From CAYLRU01 sp964386565 (GTDB lineage Bacteria > Desulfobacterota > Desulfobacteria > Desulfobacterales > UBA5616): a stretch of 5,606 nt of DNA. The stretch spans positions 1 to 5,606 of the forward strand of contig CAYLRU010000080.1 in the NCBI GenBank assembly GCA_964386565.1. The letters run 5' to 3'. How positions within the stretch are numbered: the first letter of the stretch is position 1; the number at the start of each line of letters is the position of its first letter. The notes beneath the pieces are model-generated. The model did not search any database. It had not been told where the DNA came from and worked only from the letters and a program-made list of their open reading frames with translations. Of this stretch, positions 5,540 to 5,606 are shown one piece after another. Position numbers and translations under genes: made by a program.

Positions 5540-5550
5540 GCACGTCCCAC
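5495..5550 (+). promoter_or_regulatory. Imperfect stem enclosing four G-tracts between the export gene and the next gene
   Basis: GTGGGATGAGC (5495-5505) can pair with GCACGTCCCAC (5540-5550): nine Watson-Crick pairs, one G-U wobble and one A-A mismatch. The 34-base loop contains exactly four GGG tracts spaced by 6 bases, the minimum for one intramolecular quadruplex. No T-run follows, so it is not a standard terminator. It lies 22 bases before the next likely start codon and could act on translation or on the 3' end of the upstream mRNA. The function is inferred. Confidence 0.4.
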
Positions 5551-5572
5551 ACTTAACAAAAACTTATTTATC

Positions 5573-5606
5573 ATGAGTGAACACATGAGCATGGATCAAC
5601 AGTCAG
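5573..5606 (+). CDS. Start of next gene, 3'-partial (possibly Wzz-type chain-length regulator)
   Basis: ATG at 5573 opens a frame that runs to the window end, reading MSEHMSMDQQS. Further in-frame ATGs at 5585 and 5591 could also be the start. No clear Shine-Dalgarno sequence precedes any of them, so the start is unsure. The eleven residues carry no recognisable domain. The call rests on position: Wza-family genes are commonly followed by a chain-length determinant or co-polymerase gene, whose N-terminus is often a short polar stretch like this one. Confidence 0.4.
   Translation, partial: MSEHMSMDQQS

Overview
This window is part of an extracellular or capsular polysaccharide export cluster from a Gram-negative bacterium. 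All genes lie on the + strand. Outer-membrane barrel and Wza-type lipoprotein genes establish the Gram-negative envelope. The moderately GC-rich coding style, the gene order and the abundance of short intergenic tandem repeats fit a sulfate-reducing Desulfobacterota lineage such as Desulfobacteraceae. That placement is inference; no rRNA or taxon marker is present.

Layout: (1) positions 1-1866, the 3' part of a polytopic O-antigen ligase/polymerase (Wzy_C) with a TPR-like periplasmic tail; its start lies upstream of the window. (2) 1867-2151, a regulatory gap with A-tracts, two tandem copies of an 18-bp partly palindromic element, and a strong Shine-Dalgarno site. (3) 2152-2670, a secreted, acidic, Ala/Val-rich protein built from six exact-length 15-residue repeats; I do not recognise its family. 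(4) 2671-2976, a gap dominated by 27 uninterrupted 9-bp units, each carrying a GGG tract on the coding strand. (5) 2977-4248, an outer-membrane beta-barrel of the putative beta-barrel porin 2 type. (6) 4249-4404, a gap holding an 8-bp tandem array, an inverted copy that makes a 14-bp hairpin, and a degenerate 7-bp array. (7) 4405-5490, a Wza-family polysaccharide export lipoprotein. (8) 5491-5572, a second short copy of the 9-bp array enclosed in an imperfect stem. (9) 5573-5606, the probable first codons of the next gene, where a Wzz-type chain-length regulator would be expected.

As a working model, the ligase/polymerase joins glycan units at the periplasmic face, the Wza-like protein and the barrel take the polymer across the outer membrane, and the repeat protein may be a secreted matrix or cell-surface component. 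The tandem operator-like element directly upstream of the repeat protein suggests it has its own control. The most unusual signals are non-coding: a different short tandem repeat at almost every gene junction, two of them made of regularly spaced G-tracts able in principle to form G-quadruplexes in the mRNA.
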